Below the pieces are notes generated by a model. It made no database searches and had not been told where the DNA came from. It worked only from the letters and a program-made list of their open reading frames with translations. This document shows positions 35,716 through 43,695 of a DNA stretch of 50,729 nucleotides, in pieces. The stretch's first letter is position 1; each line of letters begins with the position of its first letter. A program made the position numbers and the translations under genes. Source of the DNA: an uncultured Eubacteriales bacterium. GTDB taxonomy: Bacteria > Bacillota > Clostridia > Oscillospirales > Acutalibacteraceae. The stretch spans positions 1-50,729 of the forward strand of contig ONAL01000007.1 in the NCBI GenBank assembly GCA_900315785.1, in the 5' to 3' direction.

Positions 35716-36678
35716 TTAAAATTCTTTCTTTACATCTCGCATAAAGAGCTTGCCGAGCTCGTCTCGGATTTCCGCTCCGTTGAAAAGCACATTGTAAACG
35801 CCTGTGACAATCGGAACGTCCACGCCGTTTTCGTCTGCGAGCTTTTTGAGTGCCTTTGAGGTCATAACGCCCTCTGCGAGCTTATCAAACTTGATACCCT
35901 TGGCGAGGTCCTCGCCGTATTTGCGGTTATGGCTCCAGGGGGAGAAGAGAGTAGCCTCGTAATCGCCGAGGTGACAAAGTCCGTACGCGCTGATTTCGTT
36001 ACCGCCGAGCGCCTTGATAAGTCTGCCGATTTCCCTCGTTCCTCTGGACATAAGCGCGCCCTTGAGCGAGGTCATATGTAAACCGTCGAGGAAGCCTGCC
36101 GCAATACCGACAACATTTTTCGCAGCGGCCCCGATTTCGGAACCGATAAGGTCTGTGCCGATGTAAAAACGGATTAAGTCAGACGAAAATTCTGAAACGA
36201 GCTTTTCCTTGACCTCAGCGTTGGAGCTGTCGATTACCATACAGTTCGGAATTCCCTTGACATAATCCTGAGGATGACCGGGTCCCACCCAGACGGCTAT
36301 CGGAGTTTTCTCCTGGTCAACAAAAGCCGAGACAACCTCACTGAGCCGCTTGCCTGTGTCAGCTTCAACGCCCTTCATACAGAGCACAATTGTCTTGCCG
36401 TCAAGGTTGTATTTTGTGATATCCTTCATATAGGAGCGAAGGTGCTGAGAAGAAATCGAAATTACAATAACCTCGGCTCTGGTTACGGCATATTCCAAGT
36501 CAGGCGTAACCTCAATGCTGTCGGGGAAGGTGAGGTAGCTGTTCCTGTGCTTGTAGTAAAGCTCAAGAAAATCAGGCGCGTCCTTCAGTCCGCAGGACAC
36601 AACCTCGTTTCCGATTCTGTCAAGATACCAAGCGATGCAGCTTCCCCAGCGTCCGCTGCCCAATACTGAAATTTTCAT
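35716..36678 (-). CDS. gpsA: NAD(P)-dependent glycerol-3-phosphate dehydrogenase
   Basis: GpsA reduces dihydroxyacetone phosphate to sn-glycerol-3-phosphate for phospholipid synthesis. The 320-residue protein has the Rossmann motif VLGSGRWGSC (the common form ends in WGTA), GAAAKNVVGIAAGFLDGL with the catalytic lysine, the GLCHLGDYEATLFSPWSHNR region and EGVMTSKAL. I used ATG 36678 with GAGG upstream; the in-frame start 54 bp further upstream would enter the 6S RNA. It may be expressed partly by read-through from that RNA. Confidence 0.94.
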   Translation of the reverse strand: MKISVLGSGRWGSCIAWYLDRIGNEVVSCGLKDAPDFLELYYKHRNSYLTFPDSIEVTPDLEYAVTRAEVIVISISSQHLRSYMKDITKYNLDGKTIVLCMKGVEADTGKRLSEVVSAFVDQEKTPIAVWVGPGHPQDYVKGIPNCMVIDSSNAEVKEKLVSEFSSDLIRFYIGTDLIGSEIGAAAKNVVGIAAGFLDGLHMTSLKGALMSRGTREIGRLIKALGGNEISAYGLCHLGDYEATLFSPWSHNRKYGEDLAKGIKFDKLAEGVMTSKALKKLADENGVDVPIVTGVYNVLFNGAEIRDELGKLFMRDVKKEF

Positions 36679-36702
36679 AGCAAATACCTCGCAAATATCT
36701 AA

Positions 36703-36888
36703 AAAAATCCCGCCTGAGCGTAAGCGATACATAATAACCTGCCTACTAAAGGACAGGTGGGCGCCGCCTTTTTACTTTAGTACTCCCAGCTTTCCCTAAG
36801 GAGAGGTCTGCACACCATAAAAAGAGAAAGGCTCCCGATTTAAGTGTTGTAGGGTTATTTTAATCGCATACACGCATCAGGCAGGAAA
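36703..36888 (-). ncRNA. ssrS: 6S RNA (global RNA polymerase regulator)
   Basis: On the minus strand this ~186-nt segment has the features I associate with Firmicutes 6S RNA. A closing stem pairs CCTGCCTGATGCGT at the 5' end with ACGCTCAGGCGGG at the 3' end. ACCCTACAACACTTAAAT and GGGAGCC form one side of the central region. AGGCAGGTTATTATG lies on the other side, and a T7 tract follows the 3' strand as a terminator. No protein frame explains it. 6S RNA mimics an open promoter and holds sigma-A polymerase in stationary phase. Recognition is by eye; ends are approximate. It lies between the DUF1292 gene and gpsA. Confidence 0.75.
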
Positions 36889-36897
36889 AATGTCAGT

Positions 36898-37182
36898 TTA
36901 ATAGAACATATCCTCAAAGCGTTCGTCAAATATTCTCTGCAGCTTATACTTTAGCTCGCCGTCCTCGATCTCCGCAAGCTGCTCCTCGCCGTTTTCGTCG
37001 ATTGCCTCTAGAATAAGATAATCGCCGCGGTCATATAGCATTTCTTCCTTGCTGTCAAAGCAGGGGAGAAGGGCGTAATATTTTGAGTCCCTGTCTTCGA
37101 TTATGTCCAGAATTTCGAAGTTATGTTCCTGATTGTCCTCGTCAAGCAGGGTAATCAAATCAGGAGTATACTCATCTTTCAT
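36898..37182 (-). CDS. DUF1292 family protein (YrzB-like)
   Basis: The 94-residue acidic protein has the DUF1292 pattern: LITLLDEDNQEHNFEILDII, YYALLPC, DYLILEAIDENGEEQLAEIE, then DEEFxxI-like RIFDERFEDMFY. The function of this family is unknown; it is common in Firmicutes. I used ATG 37182, with TTAGGATT upstream, rather than a TTG four codons earlier. It is the first gene of the minus-strand group; 6S RNA follows 10 bp after the stop. Confidence 0.92.
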   Translation of the reverse strand: MKDEYTPDLITLLDEDNQEHNFEILDIIEDRDSKYYALLPCFDSKEEMLYDRGDYLILEAIDENGEEQLAEIEDGELKYKLQRIFDERFEDMFY

Positions 37183-37368
37183 AATCCTAACCAACTTTCT
37201 TTATATTAATTTTACAACAGTATTACATTTACGTCAAGCATAATTATCGTTAATTCAGACAATTATTTTTTTAAGGTACAAAAAATACTTGAAACCGCTT
37301 GAATTCTGCCTTTTTGGTGAATTTTATGTAAATTTTTTATAAAAATATTATTTTTTTTAAAAAAACTG

Positions 37369-37396
37369 TTGACATTTTATAATTTTATGATATAAT
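37369..37396 (+). promoter_or_regulatory. Consensus promoter P1 upstream of the exopolysaccharide genes
   Basis: TTGACA (37369-37374), 16-nt spacer, TATAAT (37391-37396). It is followed within about 75 nt by a terminator hairpin, so it makes either a short RNA or an attenuated leader. Confidence 0.78.
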
Positions 37397-37403
37397 CTAA
37401 TTA

Positions 37404-37478
37404 AGCTAAAAGAGAGAAAGTTTTGATTACTCCATAAAATTACCTAGAAAGCCGACGGTTTCGTACCGTCGGTCTTTT
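37404..37478 (+). ncRNA. Candidate small RNA or attenuated leader
   Basis: The region transcribed from P1 is about 75 nt, has no start codon with a ribosome-binding site, and ends in a terminator. It matches no riboswitch class that I recognise. It could be a stand-alone small RNA or a leader whose read-through controls the genes downstream. Confidence 0.4.
37452..37478 (+). terminator. Terminator/attenuator hairpin in the exopolysaccharide leader
   Basis: CCGACGGT / ACCGTCGG stem with a TTCGT loop and TCTTTTC after it, located between promoters P1 and P2. Confidence 0.82.
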
Positions 37479-37518
37479 CGTTGTGAAAATATTGTAATAC
37501 AAATTACGAAAAATTCTC

Positions 37519-37547
37519 TTGAAAAATATCATAATATGAGCTATAAT
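37519..37547 (+). promoter_or_regulatory. Promoter P2 of the exopolysaccharide genes
   Basis: TTGAAA (37519-37524), 17-nt spacer, TATAAT (37542-37547), 54 bp before the sugar-transferase start codon and downstream of the terminator. Confidence 0.75.
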
Positions 37548-37601
37548 CTGTTAGAATATTTTTTAGATATAATGGAATAAATGTGTATTCCGGAGGATTA
37601 T

Positions 37602-38288
37602 ATGTTGCTGCCTTTCGAGGAACTCCCTCAAGAGTTCCAAAACGACGCTGTAAAAAAATACTACGATATACTAAAAAATAATAAAAGCAGTCTTGCGGCT
37701 AAGAGAGCCCTTGATATAGTTATATGCATTTTTCTTCTTGTTTTTCTTATTGTGCCTATAATTATTCTCGCTTTTTGCGTAAAGCTCACTTCACGCGGTC
37801 CTGTTATGTATAAGCAGGTGAGGGTCACAACCTACAACAGGAAGTTTGCTATCTACAAATTCCGTACTATGGTTGTTGACGCCGATAAGATAGGTTCGCT
37901 TGTTACATCGGCAGGTGATCCGCGTATCACCAAAATCGGACGTTTTCTCAGAAAGTACCGACTTGATGAAATCCCTCAGATTTTCAACGTTTTAAAGGGC
38001 GATATGAGCATTGTCGGCACACGACCCGAGGTTCCCAAGTATGTTGATAAATATTCGCCGCAGATGTACGCTACACTTCTTATGCCCGCGGGCATCACAA
38101 GTCTCGCGAGTATCAAGTTCAAAAACGAGGACAGAATGCTTGAGACCAGCACCAACATCGACGAGGATTATGTAGGCATTATCCTGCCGAAGAAGATGCA
38201 CTATAACCTTTTGTATATCAAATCGTTCAACTTCAAAACCGACCTGTTTCTGATGTTCAAAACAATCAGCGAGGTTCTATTCCATTAA
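37602..38288 (+). CDS. Undecaprenyl-phosphate sugar transferase (bacterial sugar transferase family)
   Basis: This enzyme starts a polysaccharide repeat unit by moving a sugar-1-phosphate onto undecaprenyl phosphate. The 228-residue protein has one hydrophobic segment (ALDIVICIFLLVFLIVPIII) then the family core: GPVMYKQVRVTTYNRKFAIY, YKFRTMVVDADK, the catalytic DEIPQIFNVLKGDMSIVGTR with PEVPKYV. The sugar is unknown. It starts at ATG 37602 behind CCGGAGGATTAT rather than an in-frame ATG that would lie before that site. The O-antigen-ligase-like gene follows 34 bp later. Confidence 0.93.
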   Translation: MLLPFEELPQEFQNDAVKKYYDILKNNKSSLAAKRALDIVICIFLLVFLIVPIIILAFCVKLTSRGPVMYKQVRVTTYNRKFAIYKFRTMVVDADKIGSLVTSAGDPRITKIGRFLRKYRLDEIPQIFNVLKGDMSIVGTRPEVPKYVDKYSPQMYATLLMPAGITSLASIKFKNEDRMLETSTNIDEDYVGIILPKKMHYNLLYIKSFNFKTDLFLMFKTISEVLFH

Positions 38289-38322
38289 TCAGTCATCATA
38301 ATTTTTAAAGGGAGGTGTGATA

Positions 38323-39747
38323 ATGGATTTTAAGTCAAAGCTCAGGGACCCGTCCTATTTCAGAGTTTGTTATCTTATTGTCCTTTTCTTTACAAACCTC
38401 TCATTCATACAGATTCCCGCGTATATTTTGCTCGTCCCGATGTTTATCTGGGGCGTAAAGCTTGTTGTGTTCAAAATCCGCAAGCAGGAATGTCTCTATT
38501 CAATGCGTTTTGCGTTCTGGCTCATAGCCTTTATGGGGCTTAACGTAATCACGATGTTCATCAACCTGACTTACGGTATTTTCTATACTTTCCTTATGCT
38601 TTTGCACGCGAGTATCTGTTTCTTTATTTTCTACGGAATTCATACCGAAACGGACATCAACCCCAAGGCTGAGCTTTATAAGGTCTGTAAGTTTATTATC
38701 TACGCTACAACTATCGCCGCGATAATCGGATTCACGCTGATGATGTTCCACGTCAAGTTCGAAATCGGCTGGAAGAATATCTTCCTCATCAAGTTTATCA
38801 TTTTTGAAAACCGCTTTACAGGCGTTTATATGAACCCGAATATGCTGGGCTTTATCTCGGTTGTTTCAATTGTCTGCTGTCATATCGTCAACAAGCACGA
38901 TTTTCTTGTTCAGGCTAAGAAGCCGCGTATCAGCCGTATCTGGACCGCGCTATGTCTGAGCGGCAACGTGTTCTCGCTTATGCTCTGTGATTCGAACGCT
39001 TCGTTTGTGCTCTTTGTGTGCTATGTGATTTTCACGATTGTTTTCTACTTCTTCTCGAAGCCCGCCAGAATGAGCAAAAAGCAGATTCTTCTCAAGTCGG
39101 TTGCGCTTCTTTTTGCGGTTATTTATATCGTTGGAGCGGCGTATCTTTCACGTCTTGTAACTCAGAAAACGTTTTCGTCTCTGATTTCACCCGGAGCCGC
39201 AAGCTCTGAGGAAGCGCTGGAGAACCAGGAGGAAATCACCTTCGAGCACGCTAACTCAAACATCGACAGCGGACGTATGAAGCTCGTCAAGGAGAGTATC
39301 GGTCTGTTCAAGATGTCGCCGTTCTTCGGTATCGGCAGCGGTAACATAATCTATTTCAGCCAGAAATATCTGAGCGGTGTTCTGGAGTTTAACTACCACC
39401 ACCACGACCTACATAACGGATATCTGACCATTCTTGTATCTACGGGAATAATAGGCTTTCTGTTGTTCGCCGTTTTCGGCTTCAGGTTCGGCAAGCATAC
39501 CGTATCGAACCTCTTCAAACGCCAGAAGGCTGACTCTCAGGACATTTTGCCTTGTCTCTTCGCTTTCTGCTGCGCTTATCTTGTTTATTCGCTGTTTGAA
39601 AAGGCTCTGCTTTTTGATATCAGCTTTATGGTAATGTGGTTCTGGTATATGATTGGTATGACCTCTGTCTACCTTAACAAGTACGAGCCGATGGAGAGCA
39701 GGTATTATAATTCCGAAAAACACCGTATTCCCAAACATATGTTATAA
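38323..39747 (+). CDS. O-antigen ligase/polymerase-like membrane protein
   Basis: The 474-residue protein has about ten hydrophobic helices and the Wzy_C-type region with large extracellular loop: SNIDSGRMKLVKESIGLFKM, FFGIGSGN, then HDLHNGYLTILVSTGIIGFL. Such proteins polymerise or attach glycan chains carried on undecaprenyl pyrophosphate. The gene follows the sugar transferase and is preceded by GGGAGGTGTGATA; ATG 38323 is preferred to GTG 38317. Together the two genes suggest a small exopolysaccharide or wall-polymer unit, although no flippase or other glycosyltransferase is present here. Confidence 0.88.
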   Translation: MDFKSKLRDPSYFRVCYLIVLFFTNLSFIQIPAYILLVPMFIWGVKLVVFKIRKQECLYSMRFAFWLIAFMGLNVITMFINLTYGIFYTFLMLLHASICFFIFYGIHTETDINPKAELYKVCKFIIYATTIAAIIGFTLMMFHVKFEIGWKNIFLIKFIIFENRFTGVYMNPNMLGFISVVSIVCCHIVNKHDFLVQAKKPRISRIWTALCLSGNVFSLMLCDSNASFVLFVCYVIFTIVFYFFSKPARMSKKQILLKSVALLFAVIYIVGAAYLSRLVTQKTFSSLISPGAASSEEALENQEEITFEHANSNIDSGRMKLVKESIGLFKMSPFFGIGSGNIIYFSQKYLSGVLEFNYHHHDLHNGYLTILVSTGIIGFLLFAVFGFRFGKHTVSNLFKRQKADSQDILPCLFAFCCAYLVYSLFEKALLFDISFMVMWFWYMIGMTSVYLNKYEPMESRYYNSEKHRIPKHML

Positions 39748-39794
39748 CAAATCGGATAATGTCCATCGCCTCTGTAGGCGGCGGTCATCATCTG

Positions 39795-39825
39795 AATTCA
39801 GTAGGGAAAAATCCCCTATTGAATT
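39795..39825. repeat. 12-bp inverted repeat downstream of the O-antigen-ligase-like gene
   Basis: AATTCAGTAGGG (39795-39806) and CCCTATTGAATT (39814-39825) pair with one G-T. The T-tract is poor, so it may be a processing hairpin or a weak terminator. Confidence 0.55.
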
Positions 39826-39877
39826 TGCAACGCTTCGCGTTTCTTGCTTTGATAAAAGCAAAGCTTTGAATTTAATA

Positions 39878-39905
39878 TTGTTATTTTCTGAAATTGTGCT
39901 ATAAT
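39878..39905 (+). promoter_or_regulatory. Sigma-A promoter of the LURP-like gene
   Basis: TTGTTA (39878-39883), 16-nt spacer, TATAAT (39900-39905), with extended -10 TGTGCTATAAT. The -10 box is included in the 15-bp inverted repeat at 39901-39934. Confidence 0.65.
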
Positions 39906-39934
39906 GTACCATAGAGTAATCTGTGGTACATTAT
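39901..39934. repeat. 15-bp inverted repeat overlapping the -10 box and start of transcription
   Basis: ATAATGTACCATAGA (39901-39915), loop GTAA, TCTGTGGTACATTAT (39920-39934), with one mismatch. It may be an operator or an RNA hairpin at the very 5' end of the transcript. Confidence 0.7.
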
Positions 39935-39972
39935 TTCTTTATTATCAACCATAATAAAAGCGGGTGATAATT

Positions 39973-40440
39973 ATGAAAATTTTTTTAAAAAGAGATACTT
40001 CGACCTCAGACAGCCTTTTTACGGTTTTCGACGAGCTGTGCAAGGAAAAGTACTTTGTTACTCGCTCAAAAAACACAATCCGCATTGCCGATTTGTCCGA
40101 TAATGTCGTTATGAAAATCAAGCGTATGCCGCTGATTTCCGTCAACGCGTATTCGCTGATTGTATCGGGTAAGTCCGTTCGGCTTATTATTAATCCGAAC
40201 GACCGCCTGTATTATTACGGGCTTCCGTGGCATATCAGAGGCGAGCTTATGACAAAGAGCTTTGACATCATCGACGCTGATAACTCACTTGTCGCCACTC
40301 ACTGCGAGCGTTTCTCAAAGCTCGGCGACGGCTACGAGCTAAATATCCGCGGCGAGGATTGCGAACTGTTCTGTATCGGAACGGCGGTTTGCGTGAACCT
40401 GACCCAAAGAGTAAAACAACCTAAACTGCAGACAGTATAA
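39973..40440 (+). CDS. LURP-one/Tubby-C2-like protein
   Basis: The 155-residue soluble protein has alternating beta-strands in the pattern of the LURP-one-related (Tubby C-terminal-like) fold: FLKRDTSTSDSLFTVFDELC, KNTIRIADLSDNVVMKIKRM, YYYGLPWHIRGELMTKSFDI. Bacterial members are of unknown function; plant and animal relatives bind membrane lipids. Assignment is by pattern and is tentative. I used ATG 39973 behind GCGGGTGATAATT. The Lrp-type gene follows 15 bp later. Confidence 0.65.
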   Translation: MKIFLKRDTSTSDSLFTVFDELCKEKYFVTRSKNTIRIADLSDNVVMKIKRMPLISVNAYSLIVSGKSVRLIINPNDRLYYYGLPWHIRGELMTKSFDIIDADNSLVATHCERFSKLGDGYELNIRGEDCELFCIGTAVCVNLTQRVKQPKLQTV

Positions 40441-40455
40441 ATTTTGGAGGTTACT

Positions 40456-40935
40456 ATGGATAAATTACTTGAAATCTTAAGCGAAAACAGCAGCTTCACA
40501 AATAAGGAGCTTTCACTTATGCTCGGCGAGCCCGAGGATTATATCGCGGCTCAGATTAAGGAATACGAGCAGGCAGGCGTTATCAAGGGCTACAAGGCGA
40601 TTGTTGATTTTGAAAAGGTGCCCGACGCTGGTGTTACAGCTATTATCGAGCTCAAGGTTACGCCAAAGAAGGAAACGGGCTTTGATGAGATTGCATCTCA
40701 GATTATGTCTTTTGACGAGGTGTCGTCTATGTACTTAATGGCGGGTTCGTTTGACTTTGCCGTATTTGTAACAGGAAAGACTATGCAGGACGTCGCGTCC
40801 TTTGTCGCGAGAAAGATTTCGTGCGTTGACGGAGTAATCGCGTCCGCAACTCACTTTATGCTCAAGACCTATAAAATCGGAGGGGTATCGCTTGTTGACG
40901 ACAATCCTTCCGACGGAAGGGGAATGGTTCTGTGA
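40456..40935 (+). CDS. Lrp/AsnC-family transcriptional regulator
   Basis: The 159-residue protein has an N-terminal winged-helix region (LLEILSENSSFTNKELSLML, residues 3-50) and a C-terminal RAM/ligand-binding domain (AIIELKVTPKKETGFDEIAS, SSMYLMAGSFDFAVFVTGKT). Lrp-type regulators bind amino acids. It overlaps the next gene, an aminotransferase, by 4 bp (GTGA), so it likely controls or senses the amino acid made there. ATG 40456 is behind TGGAGGTTACT. Confidence 0.9.
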   Translation: MDKLLEILSENSSFTNKELSLMLGEPEDYIAAQIKEYEQAGVIKGYKAIVDFEKVPDAGVTAIIELKVTPKKETGFDEIASQIMSFDEVSSMYLMAGSFDFAVFVTGKTMQDVASFVARKISCVDGVIASATHFMLKTYKIGGVSLVDDNPSDGRGMVL

Positions 40936-42113
40936 CGGATTATCAGAATGTCGTAAACGACAGGATAAAGAGCGTCAAGCCCTCGGGTATCCGAAAGTTC
41001 TTTGATATCGCCGTGGAGATGGACAACGTAATCTCTCTTTCAATCGGCGAGCCCGACTTCAAAACTCCGTGGCATATCCGTGAAGCGGGTATCACTTCTC
41101 TTGAACAGGGAAAGACCTGGTACACACCCAACCGCGGATTTATCGAGCTCAGACGCGAAATAAGCAACTACTACAGCAGACGCTTCAACATAAGCTATGA
41201 GCCCGACACTCAGGTTCTCGTCACAGTCGGCGGCAGCGAGGGTATTGATTTGTGCTTCCGCACGCTTCTCAACTACGGCGACGAGGTGCTCATTCCCGAG
41301 CCTTCGTTTGTGTGTTACAATCCGCTTACTGTTATGGCCGGCGGTGTTCCCAAAACCATCAAGACAGTAGCCGAGAACAATTTCCGCCTCACTGCGGACG
41401 AGCTTGAAAATGCTATCACCGATAAGACAAAAATGGTCGTTCTGCCTTACCCCAACAATCCCACAGGCGCGATAATGGAGCGAAAGGACCTCGAGGAAAT
41501 CGCTGAGGTCATCAAGAAGCACGATATTTTTGTACTTTCCGACGAAATCTACGGCGAGCTTACATACGGAGATAGAAAGCACGTTTCAATTGCCGAGATT
41601 GACGGAATGAAGGAGAGAACGCTGATTGTCAGCGGCTTCTCAAAGGCTTACGCTATGACAGGCTGGCGACTCGGATATATTCTCGGACCGTCTGAGATTC
41701 TGTCGTATATCACAAAGCTCCACCAGTACGGAATTATGTCGTCGCCTACAACGGCACAGTACGCGGCTATTGAAGCGCTCAGAAACGGCGACAACGACGT
41801 TATGGCTATGCGCTCCGACTATGATATCCGCCGCAGACTGATTGTCGGCAAGCTCAACGAAATCGGACTTACCTGTTTTGAACCGCTCGGCGCGTTCTAC
41901 ACCTTCCCGTGTATCAAGTCCACAGGTCTCTCTAGCGACGAATTCGCCACAAGGCTCGTCAAGGAAAAACGCGTTGCAGTTGTTCCGGGAACCGCGTTTG
42001 GAGATTGCGGCGAGGGCTACGTCCGTATTTCATATGCTCAGTCGCTTAAGAATATCAAAATCGCCTTAAAGCGTATTGAAGAATTTGTTAAGGAGCTCAA
42101 AAATGAAGGTTAA
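40932..42113 (+). CDS. Class I/II PLP-dependent aminotransferase
   Basis: The 393-residue protein is a fold-type I aminotransferase of the aspartate/aromatic kind. It has SLSIGEPDFKTPWHIREAGI, GSEGIDLCFRTLL, PNNPTGAIMER, SDEIYGELTYG and the PLP lysine in VSGFSKAYAMTGWRLGYILG, then the C-terminal Arg motif in GYVRISYAQSL. The exact amino acid is uncertain; aspartate, aromatic or alanine are all possible. It starts at GTG 40932, overlapping the regulator's stop. The ispE start lies inside its last codons. Confidence 0.92.
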   Translation: MTDYQNVVNDRIKSVKPSGIRKFFDIAVEMDNVISLSIGEPDFKTPWHIREAGITSLEQGKTWYTPNRGFIELRREISNYYSRRFNISYEPDTQVLVTVGGSEGIDLCFRTLLNYGDEVLIPEPSFVCYNPLTVMAGGVPKTIKTVAENNFRLTADELENAITDKTKMVVLPYPNNPTGAIMERKDLEEIAEVIKKHDIFVLSDEIYGELTYGDRKHVSIAEIDGMKERTLIVSGFSKAYAMTGWRLGYILGPSEILSYITKLHQYGIMSSPTTAQYAAIEALRNGDNDVMAMRSDYDIRRRLIVGKLNEIGLTCFEPLGAFYTFPCIKSTGLSSDEFATRLVKEKRVAVVPGTAFGDCGEGYVRISYAQSLKNIKIALKRIEEFVKELKNEG

Positions 42114-42978
42114 GGCTCAGGCTCCCGCCAAGATTAATCTTTCTCTTGACGTGCTCAGAAGGAGACCCGACGGCTACCACGACGTGAGTATGGTAATGCA
42201 GACTGTCAGCCTATACGACTACATAACCGTCGAGGAGACCGACACCTCGGATATCGAGGTTGTCTGCGACTACGAGGGCGTTCCCTGCGATGAGAAAAAC
42301 ATCGTCTACAAAGCGGCAAGAGAGTTCTTTAAATATACCAAAACCGATAACAAGGGTATCAGAATTACGATAGACAAGCAGATTCCCACCCAGGCGGGAC
42401 TTGCGGGAGGCTCAACCGACGGCGCCGCGGTAATCGCTTCGCTCAACAAGCTTTTTGCTACTCACCTCAGAGAGAGCGAGATGTGCGAGATAGGCGAGAG
42501 GATAGGCGCGGATGTGCCGTTCTGTATTGTCGGCGGTACAAAGCTCGCCGAGGGCACAGGCACCAAGCTCAGAAAGCTTCCGAGCCTCGGCTCCTGTAAA
42601 ATCGTTATCTGCAAGCCCGACGTGAGCGTTTCCACAGCCGAAGCTTACGCAAAGATTGATTCGGCAAACCTCACTCATCCCGAGTTTACCGCCGAAATGG
42701 TCAAGGCGATTTACTCGCGCGACTTGTGGATGGTCACAACCTGTATGCTCAACGATTTTGACATAGCGCTCGATATCCCCGAGGTCAAGGAGATTAAGCG
42801 CGTTATGCTCAGAAACAAGGCTCTCGGAGCCTGTATGAGCGGCTCTGGCTCCGCCGTGTTCTGTATCTTCAACTCCGCTAAAAAGGCTGAGAAGTGTGTC
42901 GAGGAGCTCAAAAAGACATATCCCAAGACATTCCTCTGTGAGCCTGTAAAGGAAGGCTGCGCGGTTATCGAGGGGTAA
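42103..42978 (+). CDS. ispE: 4-diphosphocytidyl-2-C-methyl-D-erythritol kinase
   Basis: IspE phosphorylates CDP-methylerythritol in the MEP route to isoprenoids. The 291-residue GHMP kinase has the N-terminal KAQAPAKINLSLDVLRRRPD with GYHDVSMVMQ, the ATP loop PTQAGLAGGSTDGAAVIASL, the catalytic GADVPFCIVGG and the C-terminal GACMSGSGSAVFCIF. ATG 42103 is behind AAGGAGCTCAAAA and lies 11 bp inside the aminotransferase gene. Confidence 0.96.
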   Translation: MKVKAQAPAKINLSLDVLRRRPDGYHDVSMVMQTVSLYDYITVEETDTSDIEVVCDYEGVPCDEKNIVYKAAREFFKYTKTDNKGIRITIDKQIPTQAGLAGGSTDGAAVIASLNKLFATHLRESEMCEIGERIGADVPFCIVGGTKLAEGTGTKLRKLPSLGSCKIVICKPDVSVSTAEAYAKIDSANLTHPEFTAEMVKAIYSRDLWMVTTCMLNDFDIALDIPEVKEIKRVMLRNKALGACMSGSGSAVFCIFNSAKKAEKCVEELKKTYPKTFLCEPVKEGCAVIEG

Positions 42979-42992
42979 CTGAATAAAATTTT

Positions 42993-43036
42993 TAAACCTG
43001 CCCATACTTTTGTCAAAGAAAGTCAGGCAGGTTTTT
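42993..43036 (+). terminator. Terminator-like hairpin between ispE and spoIIR
   Basis: AAACCTGCC (42993-43001) and GGCAGGTTT (43025-43033) flank a 23-nt loop, followed by TTATT and then the spoIIR start codon. It can terminate ispE, but the AGG that would serve spoIIR as ribosome-binding site is inside the 3' arm. Confidence 0.6.
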
Positions 43037-43039
43037 ATT

Positions 43040-43633
43040 ATGAAATTATTTATCAAGTCAATTTGTGCCGCAGCGGTTATCTGTATTATCTTTTCGATGA
43101 TTCCGTTTTCGGCTCAGTGCAGAAATTTGAGCGGCGAGGTTTTCAGGCTCCATATCCTCGCTAATTCCGACAGCGAGCACGACCAGGCGCTCAAGCTTAA
43201 GGTCAGAGACCGTGTACTTAAACTCACCGAAAAAATATATAAAGGCTCCGACAGTCTGGCAGACGCGGAGCTTCTCACAGCCGATAACATTCAGGCGATA
43301 GCTGACGCGGCATCGGATGAGCTTCGAAAGAACAACTGCGCCTATCCCGTCAAGGTTGAGATAAAGAATATGTACTTCAACACCCGTTATTACGGCAAGG
43401 TCACAATGCCCTCGGGAATGTACGACGCTCTGCGAATCACTATCGGCAAGGGCGAGGGTCACAACTGGTGGTGCGTTATGTATCCGTCGCTATGTATCGG
43501 AGCTTCAACAAATTATAATTCCCTGAAAGAAAAAACATCAAAGGACGAATACGAGCTTATGACAGGCGAGGGGTACCAGTTCCGCTTCAAGCTCGTAGAA
43601 TACTTCGAAAAAATTTGTTCTTTATTCTCATAG
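43040..43633 (+). CDS. spoIIR: Stage II sporulation protein R
   Basis: SpoIIR is secreted from the forespore and triggers SpoIIGA to process pro-sigma-E in the mother cell. The 197-residue protein has a signal-like N-terminal helix (LFIKSICAAAVICIIFSMIP) and the family motifs VFRLHILANSDSEHDQALKL and GEGHNWWCVMYPSLC. I used ATG 43040, though its ribosome-binding site is weak; an in-frame TTG at 43010 is less likely. Regulation by sigma-F is expected, but I could not identify a clear promoter. Confidence 0.94.
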   Translation: MKLFIKSICAAAVICIIFSMIPFSAQCRNLSGEVFRLHILANSDSEHDQALKLKVRDRVLKLTEKIYKGSDSLADAELLTADNIQAIADAASDELRKNNCAYPVKVEIKNMYFNTRYYGKVTMPSGMYDALRITIGKGEGHNWWCVMYPSLCIGASTNYNSLKEKTSKDEYELMTGEGYQFRFKLVEYFEKICSLFS

Positions 43634-43695
43634 ACCTTTTTATGGGACACCTGTTGTGATAGAATTGGAACAGATGTTAGTATTGAGGTGATTTT

